From Cypionkella psychrotolerans (GTDB lineage: Bacteria; Pseudomonadota; Alphaproteobacteria; Rhodobacterales; Rhodobacteraceae), in contig NZ_LGIC01000073.1 in the NCBI RefSeq assembly GCF_001294535.1, forward strand, positions 62,001-126,000: a DNA stretch of 64,000 nucleotides. Direction: 5' to 3'. Shown one piece after another: positions 25,490-34,567 of this stretch (its first letter is position 1; every line of letters begins with the position of its first letter). The position numbers and the translations under genes were made by a program. The notes below the pieces were generated by a model. That model searched no databases, was not told where the DNA came from, and was given only the letters and a program-made list of their open reading frames with translations.

Positions 25490-25690
25490 ATGGGCGATCC
25501 AAAAGCCGTGGGCGCACAGATCCGCATGAAGCTGCCCAGCCTGACGCCGCTGGAAGGCAAGGTCGCCAGCGATATTCTGGCGCAAGGATATAGATGCAGC
25601 AACACGCTTGCGGGAGCCTGCATCCTCAGTGCCAAGATCACCGGCCAGTCCTTCGCCCGCGACCCGAACATGTTGACCCGTCCCCCAGAC
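25490..25690 (+). pseudogene. Remnant of a MurR/RpiR-family regulator
   Basis: The 5' part reads GAQIRMKLPSLTPLEGKVASDILAQG, resembling the start of the HTH_6 domain of RpiR-type regulators (PSLTP.E..VA..IL). After that the frame changes: the +1 frame gives DIDAATRLREPASS, compatible with the next helix. No effector (SIS) domain follows. It abuts the IS end at 25470, so IS-related deletion is a likely cause. Confidence 0.55.
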
Positions 25691-25787
25691 TCGCCTAGCG
25701 TTGCGGTAGGTTGGCCGAAGGGGCCGAATTGTTGGCATTGTGCCGTTCATGATCGTCCGCTTGGTTTCCTAGGAAGGTTTGCGCAAG

Positions 25788-26978
25788 ATGAAAAGCGACC
25801 AACCGATTTATATAGGGATACTCTTTTCCAAAACAGGGCGAACTTCCGTAACCGAACGGAGCATGCTGGCAGCGACTGAATTTGCCATCGGAGAAATTAA
25901 CGAAGCCGGGGGCATTAATGGGCGTGAACTGGTTCCGCTTTACGGCGATCCAATGGGCGAGCCGGCAAGCTATCAGAAATTGGCTGCGAACCTTTTGACT
26001 GAAAGCAAGGTCAAAGTTATATTGGGCGGCTATACGTCGAGTCAGCGCAAGGCTGTTCTGAGCGTCCTTGACCGAGAGCCTGGGCTTCTGTGCTACCCCG
26101 CGCAATACGAGGGGTTTGAGTATTCGGAAAACATCATATACTTTGGCGCTGTTCCAAATCAAAACAGCTTGTTTTTAGGTAGTTATCTTCTTCAGAACTA
26201 TTCACCTCGCCTGTATGTTGTTGGATCGGACTATGTTTGGCCCCGTGAATCTGGAAGGATCATGGGCGATCTGATCAGGTCAGGCGGTGGCGAGATATTG
26301 GGACAATACTATATTGAGGACGGCGCACCCGCAAAAGATTTTGACGTCATGATGAAGCATATCAAGAAATGCAGCCCGGATATCATTTTCAACAATTTTG
26401 TCGGCCAATCAAATCTGCAGTTCTATAATGCTTACATTGAGAACGGTCTTGACGCAGATCGGATGCTGGTCGCAAGCCTGACGACCAGTGAGGCAGACAT
26501 CCAGGAAATCGGTGCCTCGGCCACCGCGGGTCATATTACCGCTGCGACGTATTTCGCATCGCAATCCAATCTGACCAACATATCCTGTCTTGATCGTTAC
26601 AGGGCGGTGCGGGGCGAAGATCCACATGCGAATATGTGTTGGGATGCGGCCTACACACAGGCGCATGTGGTTGCTCAGGCGATGAGCAACAACGGCGCCG
26701 ACAGCATCGGTTCGATCCGGTCGGGCATTCTAGGTGCGTCGTTTAATGCGCCTCAGGGGATGATCAAGATCGACGAATTGAACTCGCACTGCCATGTCTG
26801 GCCAAAAATCGGGATCGCTCGCAGCGACGGTCAATTCGAGATCGTCGCCCAAACCAGCCATGCCATCTCGCCGGACCCGTATCGGACGACCTATTCACTT
26901 GCCCCCGACGAGGGCGAGGCCCCGCTGGACACCGCTCTGTCTGTGCGATTGCCAGGTGCACAAGGCCTCCAAGACTGA
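25788..26978 (+). CDS. AmiC-like ligand-binding regulator (cytosolic)
   Basis: A 396-residue type 1 periplasmic-binding-fold protein of the AmiC/UrtA group (GILFSKTGRTSVTERSMLAATEFAIGEINEAGGINGREL, LLCYPAQYEGFEYSENIIYFGAVPNQ, DFDVMMKHIK). It has no signal peptide, so it should be cytosolic, as AmiC is. AmiC binds a small amide and sequesters the antiterminator AmiR; an AmiR-like gene lies 56 bases downstream. The ATG at 25788 has AGGAAGG upstream. The GC content is lower than in flanking genes. The ligand is unknown and presumably is the island's substrate. Confidence 0.88.
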   Translation: MKSDQPIYIGILFSKTGRTSVTERSMLAATEFAIGEINEAGGINGRELVPLYGDPMGEPASYQKLAANLLTESKVKVILGGYTSSQRKAVLSVLDREPGLLCYPAQYEGFEYSENIIYFGAVPNQNSLFLGSYLLQNYSPRLYVVGSDYVWPRESGRIMGDLIRSGGGEILGQYYIEDGAPAKDFDVMMKHIKKCSPDIIFNNFVGQSNLQFYNAYIENGLDADRMLVASLTTSEADIQEIGASATAGHITAATYFASQSNLTNISCLDRYRAVRGEDPHANMCWDAAYTQAHVVAQAMSNNGADSIGSIRSGILGASFNAPQGMIKIDELNSHCHVWPKIGIARSDGQFEIVAQTSHAISPDPYRTTYSLAPDEGEAPLDTALSVRLPGAQGLQD

Positions 26979-27034
26979 ACGTGCGTGACCATTAATGGTA
27001 TTGAATGTGCGTACTTCGGGCAAGAGGATCTGAA

Positions 27035-27691
27035 ATGCGGCCTGGACGAAACGAGCCCTTCGCCAGCGAGAAGGAACAGCCTTTTTTGATCAAGGATCTA
27101 CGGTCCTTGAAGTTCTTGCTTGTCCAGCCGCAGGACAGCGAGGGGCTGGCGCTACGCTCGCATCTGGAGAGGATCGGGTGTCAGGTCCAAGAATTTTGGC
27201 CACCACCACTGTCCTATGCCGAGGATATCGACATCATTTTCGTCATGGTTGACCGGGTGATCGAAAGCAAGCTGACTTTCCATTGGCAGGCTGACGCCCA
27301 ATCTGCCGTGCTGATCGCAGTCATAGATTACGAAAATCCGCTGTCGATCGACCGTCTGCTGAACATGCGCGTGAATGCGGTGATCGGCCTTCCGATCCGC
27401 CCCTTCGGAATTCTCACCAACCTGCTTACAGCAGTCAACAATCACCGCCGAGAACAGCGGCTGCGGCTGAATATTGACCGGCTGCAGGCCAAGCTTGAGT
27501 CCAGTCGCATCGTTGAACGCGCCAAACTGGCGATCATGTTGGCCGATAGCTATTCTGGGCAGGAAGCGTATCGCGTGCTTCGGCAGCTGGCGATGAAGCG
27601 GCGAACCACCGTCGATGTCGTTTCCGGCGAGATTCTGTCCGGGCTTCACTGGCGCGACGACGAAAACACCCTCATGCGGGAAGACGAGTAG
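27035..27691 (+). CDS. AmiR-like antiterminator with ANTAR domain
   Basis: A 218-residue protein with a pseudo-receiver N-terminal domain (KFLLVQPQDSEGLALRSHLERIGC to IGLPIRPFGILTNLLTAV) followed by a coiled coil (EQRLRLNIDRLQAKLESSRIVERAK) and the C-terminal ANTAR helices (LAIMLADSYSGQEAYRVLRQLAMKRRTTVDVVSGEIL). The layout is that of AmiR/NasT, which bind leader RNA hairpins to prevent termination. The ATG at 27035 is preceded by AAGAGGA; an upstream ATG at 27005 has none. The 690-base leader downstream is the natural target. Confidence 0.9.
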   Translation: MRPGRNEPFASEKEQPFLIKDLRSLKFLLVQPQDSEGLALRSHLERIGCQVQEFWPPPLSYAEDIDIIFVMVDRVIESKLTFHWQADAQSAVLIAVIDYENPLSIDRLLNMRVNAVIGLPIRPFGILTNLLTAVNNHRREQRLRLNIDRLQAKLESSRIVERAKLAIMLADSYSGQEAYRVLRQLAMKRRTTVDVVSGEILSGLHWRDDENTLMREDE

Positions 27692-28377
27692 GCTGCGGAA
27701 AAAGCCCGGCCCGTCCGCGACAGCACCCAACCAACCGGAGATTTCCTCCAAACCTCGCCAACACTACCTGCCGTGGCGACGAGAGTTGCGCAGGATTGGA
27801 CGGATTTTCACACGGGGCCGGCCAGGAAAATTCAGCAAGCTATTCGAGAAATAGGCTGCGCGTGCTGCAACCGCTGCCTGTCTTGTCCGGGCGGTCGACC
27901 TGTAAAATTGCAACGGGGTTCGGGGGTATGTCGGCCGCGGTCGGCGCATGCGCTGAGAAACGGCAGGACCGTTGCCCTATCACAGGTTCGAGGTGATTCG
28001 CCTCCACCCCTCGTCCGGCAAAATCGACGACACCAAGTTAACCTAGCGGCAAGCTGCGAAGTGGCAGTTGTCCGCGCAGACGATGCGTTTCTGCATCGCA
28101 GCACGGCAGGCCTGGCGCCATTTCATTGTTTTTCTTGCAATATTTAAAATAAAACTCGCAGTTGCGGCATTTAAAAAATCATTTGGAGATTTGGACAGTC
28201 ATCGCGTAATGTCGAAATACGCATTCAACAACGAATGCGATTTATCGCTGGATGCCATGCGCATCAAGTGATGCCCTTCCCCCCCTATCAAAATGAAATG
28301 TCGGTGCAACCGTTCGCAAAGCGTATTTCGCTCTTTGTGGTTCGCTTTGCGCAACGCAAGTGGAAAGGAATAACCCC
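27692..28377 (+). promoter_or_regulatory. Long leader of the hyuA-hyuB-permease genes, possible antitermination region
   Basis: No protein-coding frame is credible across 686 bases. The last 300 are markedly AT-rich. Hairpins include CGCATTC-AACAAC-GAATGCG (28220-28239, 7-base stem with a six-base loop). Two short stems share the GCATC at 28261-28265 and are mutually exclusive: GATGC-CATGC-GCATC at 28251-28265 and GCATC-AAGT-GATGC at 28261-28274. Its place after an ANTAR protein gene suggests antitermination control; the loops do not show the canonical A1/G4 ANTAR pattern. Confidence 0.5.
28315..28351 (+). promoter_or_regulatory. Stem-loop just before hyuA
   Basis: CGCAAAGCG and CGCTTTGCG form a 9-base stem with a 19-base loop, ending 10 bases before the hyuA ribosome site. 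It could be a terminator or attenuator element or an operator. Confidence 0.5.
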
Positions 28378-30450
28378 ATGAGTATGGACGGAGCAGACGT
28401 AGGCTCGACGCCAAAGCGGGCGCGCACACGGTTGGCAATTGACGTTGGCGGAACGTTTACCGATGTATTCGTTCTGGATTCGAACGGAAACCAGACCGTT
28501 GCGAAAGTTCCCAGCACGGCGAATCCGATTGATGCGATCATGAATGGCGCGGAAGCGGCTGACATTGATTGGCATGATGTCGATCTGTTCACGCATGGAA
28601 CGACAGTTGCGACCAACGCGCTGATCACGCGCAATTTCAAGCCTGTGGCGATGGTGACCACCGAAGGCTTCCGCGATATTCTGGAAATCGGGCGCGGCAC
28701 CCGCGAAGATCCTTGGGATGCCTATAAGGAGGGGACACCGCCCTACGTGCGGCGGCGCGACCGCTTTACCGTCCGCGAGCGCCTCAATTACCGTGGCGAG
28801 GTCATTGAGGCGCTGGATGAAGAACAGGCGCGTGAAGTGGCGCGCATCCTGCACAAGCGCAAAGTGCATGCCGTGGCCGTGTGCTTCATCAACGCCTATG
28901 TCAGTGGCGTGCATGAGCAGCGGATGGCGGAAATCCTTGCTGAAGTGTTGGGGCCGGATGTCGCCATTTCCACCTCGCATGAAACCCATCCCGAAATATT
29001 TGAGGATGATCGTTTCTCGACCACTGTCGCAAATACAATCCTTGCGCCGATTATCCGTCCCTATGCACGCGATCTCGACCGCAGAACATCCGAAGCCGGA
29101 TACGAGGCCGATGTACTGCTGCTACATTCCGGCGGCGGTGTGATGACGCCCGCAACGGCCGAGAAATATGCCGCACGCCTTGCCGCCTCCGGCATCGCAG
29201 CAGGCGCGATTGCCAGCAAATACTTCGCCGAATTGTGTGGTTATCAGAACTCGATTGGTCTGGATATGGGCGGAACTTCGGCGGATATTTCGCTTGCCGA
29301 AAATGGCCATCTGCGCATGACCAATAAATGGGAGGTGGATTGGGGCCATCCGATTTGTTTCCCGTCCATCGAGGTTTTGACCATCGGCGCGGGAGGTGGC
29401 TCGATCTCTTGGCTCGACAAGGCAGGCTCGCTGCGGAACGGCCCGCAATCGGCCGGATCAACGCCGGGACCGGCGTGCTACAAGGCAGGCGGGACAGAGC
29501 CGACCAATACCGATGCGAACATCATTCTGGGACGTATCGGAACCTCCCTCGCCGGCGGAAAGAAGTCTCTGAACCGAGACGCGGCGCTTGAGGCGATGGG
29601 AAAGATCGCCAAACCGCTTAATCTTGATCTGGTCGAAGCATCGCTTGCCACGCTGCGCGTCGCAAATGCCAACATGGCCGACGCGGTTCGCCTGATCTCG
29701 ATTGCCCGGGGGCACGACCCACGCGACTTCGCGCTGGTGGCGTTCGGCGGAGCTGGTCCGCTCCACGGCGTCGACATTGCGCGCGAACTCAACATCCCTG
29801 TCGTCATCGTTCCGCCGAATCCCGGTGTGACCTCGGCGGTTGGCTGCATGCTGGTCGATGTTCAGCACGACGTGACCCAGATGTTCTTCAAGGATGCTGC
29901 CTTGGCTGATCCGGCCGATATCGAGACCGCCTTCAGGAAGCTTGAGCTTGAGGGGCGCGACCGACTGGAACGCGATGGCGTGGCCGCAAAGGACATGACG
30001 TTCCAGCGCTTCGTCGACATGCGGTATCGTGGTCAGTGGCGCTCGCTGGCGGTCCCGGTTCCGGGGCAGGTCAAGTCGATGGATGAGGCGCTGGCCATCT
30101 TCCACAACGAATACGAGAAGGCCCATAACTTCCGCCGCGAGGATTTTCCGGTGGAAATCTACCGGCTGACGGTGCGCGCGATCGGTATCACGCCCAAGCC
30201 ATCCTTCCCGAAAGTCGTGATCGACAAGAACGCCAAGGCGGTTCCCAAGGGCACCCGTGAGGCGTGGTTCCATGGCCATGCCAAGGCTATGACCACCAAT
30301 CTTTATGACCGCGAAAACCTGCCGGCTGGTGTCACGATCAACGGTCCGGCGGTCATCGACCAGCTCGACTCGACCACCGTCATCCCGCCCGGAGACGTGG
30401 CCTATATCGACGAGTGGCTGAACATCCAGATCAAGCTTGGCGCAGCATGA
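28378..30450 (+). CDS. hyuA: Hydantoinase/oxoprolinase-family protein, HyuA-type subunit
   Basis: A 690-residue ATP-binding subunit of the N-methylhydantoinase/5-oxoprolinase/acetone-carboxylase superfamily. It starts with the Hydant_A N domain (RLAIDVGGTFTDVFVLD, THGTTVATNALI) and continues with the hydantoinase A core (SIGLDMGGTSADISL near residue 300, ALVAFGGAGPLHGVDIARELNIPVVIVPPNPGVTSAVG). Such proteins use ATP to activate a lactam or imide, or acetone, for hydrolysis or carboxylation. ATG at 28378 has GGAAAGGA eight bases upstream. It is paired with hyuB 35 bases downstream. Substrate not determinable. Confidence 0.9.
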   Translation: MSMDGADVGSTPKRARTRLAIDVGGTFTDVFVLDSNGNQTVAKVPSTANPIDAIMNGAEAADIDWHDVDLFTHGTTVATNALITRNFKPVAMVTTEGFRDILEIGRGTREDPWDAYKEGTPPYVRRRDRFTVRERLNYRGEVIEALDEEQAREVARILHKRKVHAVAVCFINAYVSGVHEQRMAEILAEVLGPDVAISTSHETHPEIFEDDRFSTTVANTILAPIIRPYARDLDRRTSEAGYEADVLLLHSGGGVMTPATAEKYAARLAASGIAAGAIASKYFAELCGYQNSIGLDMGGTSADISLAENGHLRMTNKWEVDWGHPICFPSIEVLTIGAGGGSISWLDKAGSLRNGPQSAGSTPGPACYKAGGTEPTNTDANIILGRIGTSLAGGKKSLNRDAALEAMGKIAKPLNLDLVEASLATLRVANANMADAVRLISIARGHDPRDFALVAFGGAGPLHGVDIARELNIPVVIVPPNPGVTSAVGCMLVDVQHDVTQMFFKDAALADPADIETAFRKLELEGRDRLERDGVAAKDMTFQRFVDMRYRGQWRSLAVPVPGQVKSMDEALAIFHNEYEKAHNFRREDFPVEIYRLTVRAIGITPKPSFPKVVIDKNAKAVPKGTREAWFHGHAKAMTTNLYDRENLPAGVTINGPAVIDQLDSTTVIPPGDVAYIDEWLNIQIKLGAA

Positions 30451-30485
30451 GCGGCGCTTCACCAGAAACAAAGAGGAGGACCGGC

Positions 30486-32573
30486 ATGACCGGCAAGACC
30501 AAAATCATCGAACTGTCCGACAAAGGCATTCAGTTTCCCCCGCCCCACTCCGAACGCATGACGGTGTTCAAGTCCGAGCTTGACCCGATCACGTTCGAGG
30601 TGTTGCGCAACGCCTTCGTCAACATCGTCGATCAGATGGCCGAGCAGTTGCTCAGAACCTGTTATTCCTTCGTGATCTATTGCCGCGACTTCTCGTCCGG
30701 CCTCAGCGATCCGCAGGGCAACCTCGTGATGCAAGGAACTGGCGACATTGCGGCGCATGTCGGCACACTTCACTACACCTGCAAGGCGGTGATCGAGGAT
30801 TTCGGTGACGATGTCCATCCGGGCGATGTCTTTATCATCAACGATCCGTTCCGCGGTGGCAGCCACTTCAACGATACGCGCATCCTGCGCCCGATGTTCT
30901 ACAAGGGCGAGATGATCGGATGGTCTCAGGCAAATGGCCATTGGGCTGATATGGGCGGCGCGACCCCGGGGTCGTTCAACATCACCGCGCTGGATCATAT
31001 GGGCGAGGGCTTGCGCATCACCCCGATGCGGGTCTGGAGCAAAGGTGTCTGGCTTGGGGATGTGGCCCGGATGATCGCCTCGAACACCCGCAATCCGAGC
31101 GATGTCATCGGCGATATGCAGGCGCAGGCCGAGGCGACCGCTGTCGCCGAACGCGAGATCCAGCGGCTCTGCGATAAATATGGCGTCGAGACCATCAAGA
31201 CCGCCTTCAGGGAGGTGCAGGACTGGGTCGAGGTTCTGATGCGCAATCGCCTCGCCGAACTGCCGGACGGCACCTGGTATGCTGAGGACTACATCGACCA
31301 GGATCCGAAGCTGGAAGAGGGCCTGATCCCGATCAAGATCAAGTTCACTATCGACGGCAATCACGCCCATTACGATCTTTCGGGATCGCATCCCCAGATC
31401 TCGACCTTTCTCAATGCGGCCTACGGCGGGTCTTTCGCGGGCATCGTTGCGGGAACCAAGTATCAATTCCCGGATCTGCCGCTGAACTCGGGTCTGTATC
31501 GGGCGGTGACGGTCAACGTCGGGGAACCCGGCACGGTGGTCAATGCCGAATGGCCGAGCCCTTGCGCCGGCTTCTGTTCGGGACCGTTCGAAAAGCTGAT
31601 GAACTCGGTCTTTGGCCTCTGGGCAGAGATCTTGCCGGAAAGAACCATGGGCTGCGCCTTCAACCTAGAGTATCTGCTGGTCGGTGGGCGCGACACCCGG
31701 TTTGAGGGCCGTCCCTACTTCATGTGGTACGACTGGATGGCCGGCGGCTGGGGTGGACGCAACGGGCGCGACGGCTTCAACGCCACCGCTCCGGTCTTCG
31801 GTGCCCAGTATGGCGTCCAACCGCTTGAGGGACAGGAACGACTGGCACCGGTGCTGACCAAATGCCACGATTTCGTGCAGGACTCCGCCGGTCCCGGCGA
31901 GTCGCGTGGCGGACTTGGTGCCGAGAAGGGCGGCTCGGTTTTCGAGGGCGAGCGCATTGTGGTGTCTTATTGCTGCGACCGCGAGCGTTCCGTCACTTGG
32001 GGCATGTGGGGTGGCCTGCCGTCGATCCCGCATGGCGTCTGGCTGAACAAGGGAACCGAGAAAGAGCGTTATCTTGGCTCGATCTTCTCGAACCTGCCGA
32101 TCGAGTTGGACGATGTGTTCACCCGTCCGTCCGCCGGTGGTGGCGGGGTTGGTGATCCCCTGCTGCGCGACCCAGAACTGGTTTGCGAGGATGTCACCGA
32201 AGAATATGTCAGCGTGGAGCGTGCACGCATCGACTATGGTGTTGTCATCCGTGTGGTGGACCGCGATCTCGCGCTTTACGAGGTCGATGAGGCGGCGACC
32301 ATAGCAGAGCGCAAGCGTATCGCCGACGCCCGTCTGGGCTGGCTCGACGCCGACCCCGAGATCATCGCGGCCGGCTACCGCTCAGGCGAGTTCAATGTCA
32401 TGGACTGCGTCCGGCAGTATGGGGTGATCCTTGACTGGGGCAACGGCCAACTGCTTGCAAACACCACGCGGCAGTTCCGCGAGATGATGCAACGACGGGC
32501 TGTCCCCTATTGGGGCAGGACGCTTGCCGTGCTCAGCCAGGAAGCCACGGAAAGGGTGCGGGTCGCCGCCTGA
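30486..32573 (+). CDS. hyuB: Hydantoinase/oxoprolinase-family protein, HyuB-type subunit
   Basis: A 695-residue Hydantoinase_B-family subunit (DPITFEVLRNAFVNIVDQMAEQLLRTCYS, DIAAHVGTLHYT, DVFIINDPFRGGSHFNDTRI, NAYGGSFAGI-type region, RPSAGGGGVGDPL). It is longer than typical HyuB (about 520-600) and nearer the acetone-carboxylase alpha/caprolactamase range; the extra length lies in the C-terminal 150 residues. ATG at 30486 follows GAGGAGGA. With HyuA it should form an ATP-dependent ring-opening or carboxylating enzyme. Confidence 0.9.
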   Translation: MTGKTKIIELSDKGIQFPPPHSERMTVFKSELDPITFEVLRNAFVNIVDQMAEQLLRTCYSFVIYCRDFSSGLSDPQGNLVMQGTGDIAAHVGTLHYTCKAVIEDFGDDVHPGDVFIINDPFRGGSHFNDTRILRPMFYKGEMIGWSQANGHWADMGGATPGSFNITALDHMGEGLRITPMRVWSKGVWLGDVARMIASNTRNPSDVIGDMQAQAEATAVAEREIQRLCDKYGVETIKTAFREVQDWVEVLMRNRLAELPDGTWYAEDYIDQDPKLEEGLIPIKIKFTIDGNHAHYDLSGSHPQISTFLNAAYGGSFAGIVAGTKYQFPDLPLNSGLYRAVTVNVGEPGTVVNAEWPSPCAGFCSGPFEKLMNSVFGLWAEILPERTMGCAFNLEYLLVGGRDTRFEGRPYFMWYDWMAGGWGGRNGRDGFNATAPVFGAQYGVQPLEGQERLAPVLTKCHDFVQDSAGPGESRGGLGAEKGGSVFEGERIVVSYCCDRERSVTWGMWGGLPSIPHGVWLNKGTEKERYLGSIFSNLPIELDDVFTRPSAGGGGVGDPLLRDPELVCEDVTEEYVSVERARIDYGVVIRVVDRDLALYEVDEAATIAERKRIADARLGWLDADPEIIAAGYRSGEFNVMDCVRQYGVILDWGNGQLLANTTRQFREMMQRRAVPYWGRTLAVLSQEATERVRVAA

Positions 32574-32873
32574 CGGCAGTATCTCCGAAATTTCGGGGCG
32601 GCGAGGCAACCCGCCGCCCCCTTGTCTGGTCCACTTAGCAAAATCCACTGAATTCAAACGGATGCCGGACTGCGGACACTGCCCACCGCCAGCTTTGATG
32701 CCTTTCCAAATCAGCCTTTCAATATGATGCGACAAGCTCAAAACTGTTTCAGGCGGGTCACTACCAACAGCTTTCCATGAGGCTATGCGATCAAGCGAAC
32801 CGCGGCCTTCCATGTCGCCTGTATGTTCCGATTTTCGATTTTGAAGGAAGTTCAACGATAGGAGTTGGAAGTC
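32574..32873 (+). other. Spacer between hyuB and the permease gene
   Basis: Three hundred bases with no credible gene. It opens with a strong hairpin (32595-32620, arms GGGGCGGC/GCCGCCCC), so the permease may have its own promoter. AGGAG lies just before the permease start. Confidence 0.5.
32595..32620 (+). terminator. Hairpin after hyuB
   Basis: Eight-base GC arms around a 10-base loop, 22 bases past the hyuB stop, with only a weak T stretch (CTTGTCT). Partial termination is possible. Confidence 0.5.
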
Positions 32874-34508
32874 ATGACCACTGCCAGAACCATTCCGCGC
32901 CCCGAAATCATCTACCATGACGAGCCTGAAGTCCTGCGCCAGGCTGCCGCCGAGGACTTCTCCCTGCACATTGTTCCGCCCAGTTGGCGAAGCTCGCGCT
33001 TCTCACTTTCGATGGCCTGGTTTGGCCTGATGAGCGCGATGTTCTGGGTCGTCGTCGGCAGCACCGTCGCCTTAACCGTCGGCACGATTAATACGCTGAT
33101 CGGCATCGCGCTTTCGTCCGTCGTCTACGGCATCCTGTGCAGTATCGCCGCGCGTTTCGCCGCACGCAGCGGCACCAGCGTCGCGCTGTTTTCCCGTGCG
33201 GTCTTCGGACAGGTCGGGGCAACCTTTGCGGCGCTGCTGTTCGGGGTGACGATCACCTATTACGCCATTGCCGAAGGATCGATCGTCGCCATCGCCCTTC
33301 AGGACTACTTCGGCGGGCCAATGAGTCTCTGGTATTTCATCGTCTGTCTCTATAGCGCGCCTCTGGTGATGCGAGGTGTGCGGACTTGGCTGGACCGGAT
33401 CAACGGTATCCTGCTGCCGCTTTATGTCTTCGGCCTGCTGGCCTGTGTCATCTGGGCCATCGCCAAGCATGGCTACTCGGCGGACTGGCTGACCCAGCTT
33501 CCGGCAGCAGGCGTTGATCTTGGCGTGCCGGGTTGGTGGTTCGCCTTCACGGTCTACATGGGTGTCTGGGTCGTCGTGATGATGACTTGGGACGTCGCCC
33601 GGTTTGGCCGCAGCAAGGATGCCTCTTTCAACGGCAATTTCACCTTTGGCATTCCCTTCTACGTGGTGACACTGCTGATCAACGCTGCCGTCGGCATGTT
33701 CATCACTTATACCATCCCGATCGAGGGGCAATTGTCGGAGACTTCGGCGATCATCGGCATTGTGGCGCTGATGGGGCCGTTCGGTGTGCTGCTGGTTTGG
33801 GTCAGCCAAACCCGGATCAACACCATCAATTTCTATCTGTCTTCCACGAACATGCAGAACTTCTTTGCGCGCGCCTTCAAGATATCATGGCCGCGCACAG
33901 TCTGGGTGATCATCATGACCGTCGTGATTTTCCTGGTCATGCTGACAAATGTCTTCGGTTATTTGCTGCTGACGCTGCAATTCCAGGGCGTCATCATCGT
34001 GGCTTGGGTCGGTGTCGCGATGACCCATATCGCTTGGTGCTACCTGCGCGGCATCAAGGCCGAAGCGCTTGAGTTCCGGCCAGGCAGGGTTCCGCTGATC
34101 AATCCAGGCGGTTTGGGTGCCTGGGTCATCGCCTCGGCTGTTGGCTGCTTGATGATGGTCTTTGGGGGCAGCTTCGGCGGTATCTGGGCACCTCCGATCA
34201 CGCTCGCCATCGCCGTGGCCATCTATGCGGCCTCGCTGATGGTTGCGCGACGTAGTTGGTTTGTCGAGGATCGCCCGCACGATCCCCGCAACGAAGTCGA
34301 CGATCCTTGGTCGGCTCGCATCCGCTGCCACCATTGCAGCCAAGCGTATATCGCCCATGAAATGGATCGCGATCCGTCCTCACATCATGAGCCGATCTGC
34401 CTTGCCTGTGCATCTGACCGCAGCGAATTCTTGGTTGCCGCCCGTGCGGAGGCCCGCGCCTACAGCGGAGCCGTCAAACTGAATGATCTTGCGGTGCAAT
34501 CGCAGTAA
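32874..34508 (+). CDS. NCS1-family nucleobase/hydantoin permease with C-terminal CxxC tail
   Basis: A 544-residue NCS1 (CodB/Mhp1-type) symporter with about 12 membrane helices between residues 45 and 460. Typical segments are WFGLMSAMFWVVVGSTVAL, ALFSRAVFGQVGA, FAFTVYMGVWVVVMMTWDVARFGRS and NTINFYLSSTN. NCS1 proteins carry purines, cytosine, allantoin, hydantoins or thiamine with Na+ or H+. Residues 480-544 form an extra hydrophilic tail with C485-X2-C488 and C509-X2-C512, a zinc-ribbon-like pattern not usual for the family. ATG at 32874 follows AGGAG. A strong terminator follows. Confidence 0.9.
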   Translation: MTTARTIPRPEIIYHDEPEVLRQAAAEDFSLHIVPPSWRSSRFSLSMAWFGLMSAMFWVVVGSTVALTVGTINTLIGIALSSVVYGILCSIAARFAARSGTSVALFSRAVFGQVGATFAALLFGVTITYYAIAEGSIVAIALQDYFGGPMSLWYFIVCLYSAPLVMRGVRTWLDRINGILLPLYVFGLLACVIWAIAKHGYSADWLTQLPAAGVDLGVPGWWFAFTVYMGVWVVVMMTWDVARFGRSKDASFNGNFTFGIPFYVVTLLINAAVGMFITYTIPIEGQLSETSAIIGIVALMGPFGVLLVWVSQTRINTINFYLSSTNMQNFFARAFKISWPRTVWVIIMTVVIFLVMLTNVFGYLLLTLQFQGVIIVAWVGVAMTHIAWCYLRGIKAEALEFRPGRVPLINPGGLGAWVIASAVGCLMMVFGGSFGGIWAPPITLAIAVAIYAASLMVARRSWFVEDRPHDPRNEVDDPWSARIRCHHCSQAYIAHEMDRDPSSHHEPICLACASDRSEFLVAARAEARAYSGAVKLNDLAVQSQ

Positions 34509-34526
34509 AGCGCGCGCGCGAGCTTT

Positions 34527-34559
34527 GGGCCGCACGTTTGTTCGTGCGGTCCATTTTTA
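34527..34559 (+). terminator. Rho-independent terminator after the NCS1 permease
   Basis: GGGCCGCACG and CGTGCGGTCC enclose TTTGTT and are followed by ATTTTTAT, 19 bases past the stop. It is the last cargo signal before the right island end. Confidence 0.9.
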
Positions 34560-34567
34560 TACTATGA

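Noticed and set aside
28220-28239. Hairpin with a six-base loop as an exact ANTAR target
   Set aside because: ANTAR target loops are expected to carry A at position 1 and G at position 4. This loop is AACAAC, so I report it only as a hairpin.
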